Source of the DNA: an uncultured Moraxella sp.
GTDB lineage: Bacteria > Pseudomonadota > Gammaproteobacteria > Pseudomonadales > Moraxellaceae
Direction: 5' to 3'
DNA length: 35,441 nt
NCBI GenBank assembly: GCA_937889485.1
Contig: CALAPG010000002.1
Span: 1-35,441 of the forward strand
The notes beneath the pieces are model-generated. The model saw nothing but the letters and a program-made list of their open reading frames with translations, searched no databases and had not been told where the DNA came from. Below are positions 35,429 through 35,441 of the stretch, one piece after another. Made by a program: the position numbers and the translations under genes. Each line of letters opens with the position of its first letter. Within the stretch, counting starts at the first letter, position 1.

Positions 35429-35441
35429 AGATCGGAAGAGC
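35429..35441. other. Illumina sequencing adapter remnant at contig end
   Basis: The last 13 bases are AGATCGGAAGAGC, identical to the universal Illumina TruSeq adapter start. The join lies inside an otherwise intact binding-protein gene, directly after IGGQR, where relatives continue with G-T or S-T. It is an untrimmed-read artefact in the assembly, not genomic sequence. Confidence 0.95.

Noticed and set aside
1..35441. Mobile elements, CRISPR arrays, tRNA or rRNA genes
   Set aside because: I looked for transposase and integrase motifs, regularly spaced repeats and cloverleaf or rRNA sequence on both strands and found none.

Overview
The window reads as ordinary chromosome from a gammaproteobacterium of the family Moraxellaceae (Moraxella/Psychrobacter/Acinetobacter group; my best guess is a Moraxella osloensis-like organism). 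The grounds are the protein sequences, the ribF-ileS-lspA-fkpB and pilU-pilT | yggS gene orders, the type IV pilus retraction motors, and the moderately AT-rich intergenic DNA with many T-tailed hairpins. The species guess is inference; I could run no database search. The window is a contig end: the last 13 bases are the Illumina adapter AGATCGGAAGAGC, so the final gene is cut and its last few apparent codons are artefact.

Layout. 1-6.5 kb: partial miaB (-), soluble lytic transglycosylase slt (+), a hairpin-rich gap, an RNase I-like secreted protein that seems to have lost its catalytic histidines, malate dehydrogenase and a DUF2789 protein. 6.5-10.4 kb: htpX, a DUF4124/SLT transglycosylase and hflX, all on the minus strand. 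The gap between the last two holds two perfect DnaA boxes, two inverted repeats and a terminator placed just before the transglycosylase gene. 10.6-12.7 kb: an OlsB-like/OlsA-like acyltransferase pair, probably for ornithine lipid. 13.0-16.6 kb: a plus-strand cluster encoding a roadblock/LC7 protein, a soluble Aer-type PAS protein, a signal-less (cytoplasmic) PhnD-like binding protein, and two unrecognised proteins, the second perhaps another LC7 fold. This is the best candidate here for an undescribed sensory system. 16.7-21.9 kb: ribF-ileS-lspA-fkpB (-). 22-25 kb: a GNAT acetyltransferase, pilU and pilT (-), and divergent yggS. 26.2-28.6 kb: an NlpC/P60 endopeptidase behind a leader with a 14-bp inverted repeat, then a membrane diguanylate cyclase. 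28.6-33.6 kb: truD (-), a lone trpB, a GNAT N-terminal remnant, a META-domain lipoprotein and proA (-). 33.9 kb to the end: a polar amino acid ABC transporter ATPase and the start of its lipoprotein substrate-binding partner.

Themes. Several products act on the envelope: two SLT transglycosylases, the NlpC/P60 hydrolase, LspA (which would mature the two lipoproteins seen here), HtpX and ornithine lipid synthesis. PilT/PilU, the diguanylate cyclase and the LC7/PAS cluster all belong to classes used in surface behaviour. I found no insertion sequence, prophage, CRISPR array, tRNA or rRNA. Most of the window is conserved core genome, and the unexplained structure lies mainly in intergenic regions and the 13-16.5 kb cluster.
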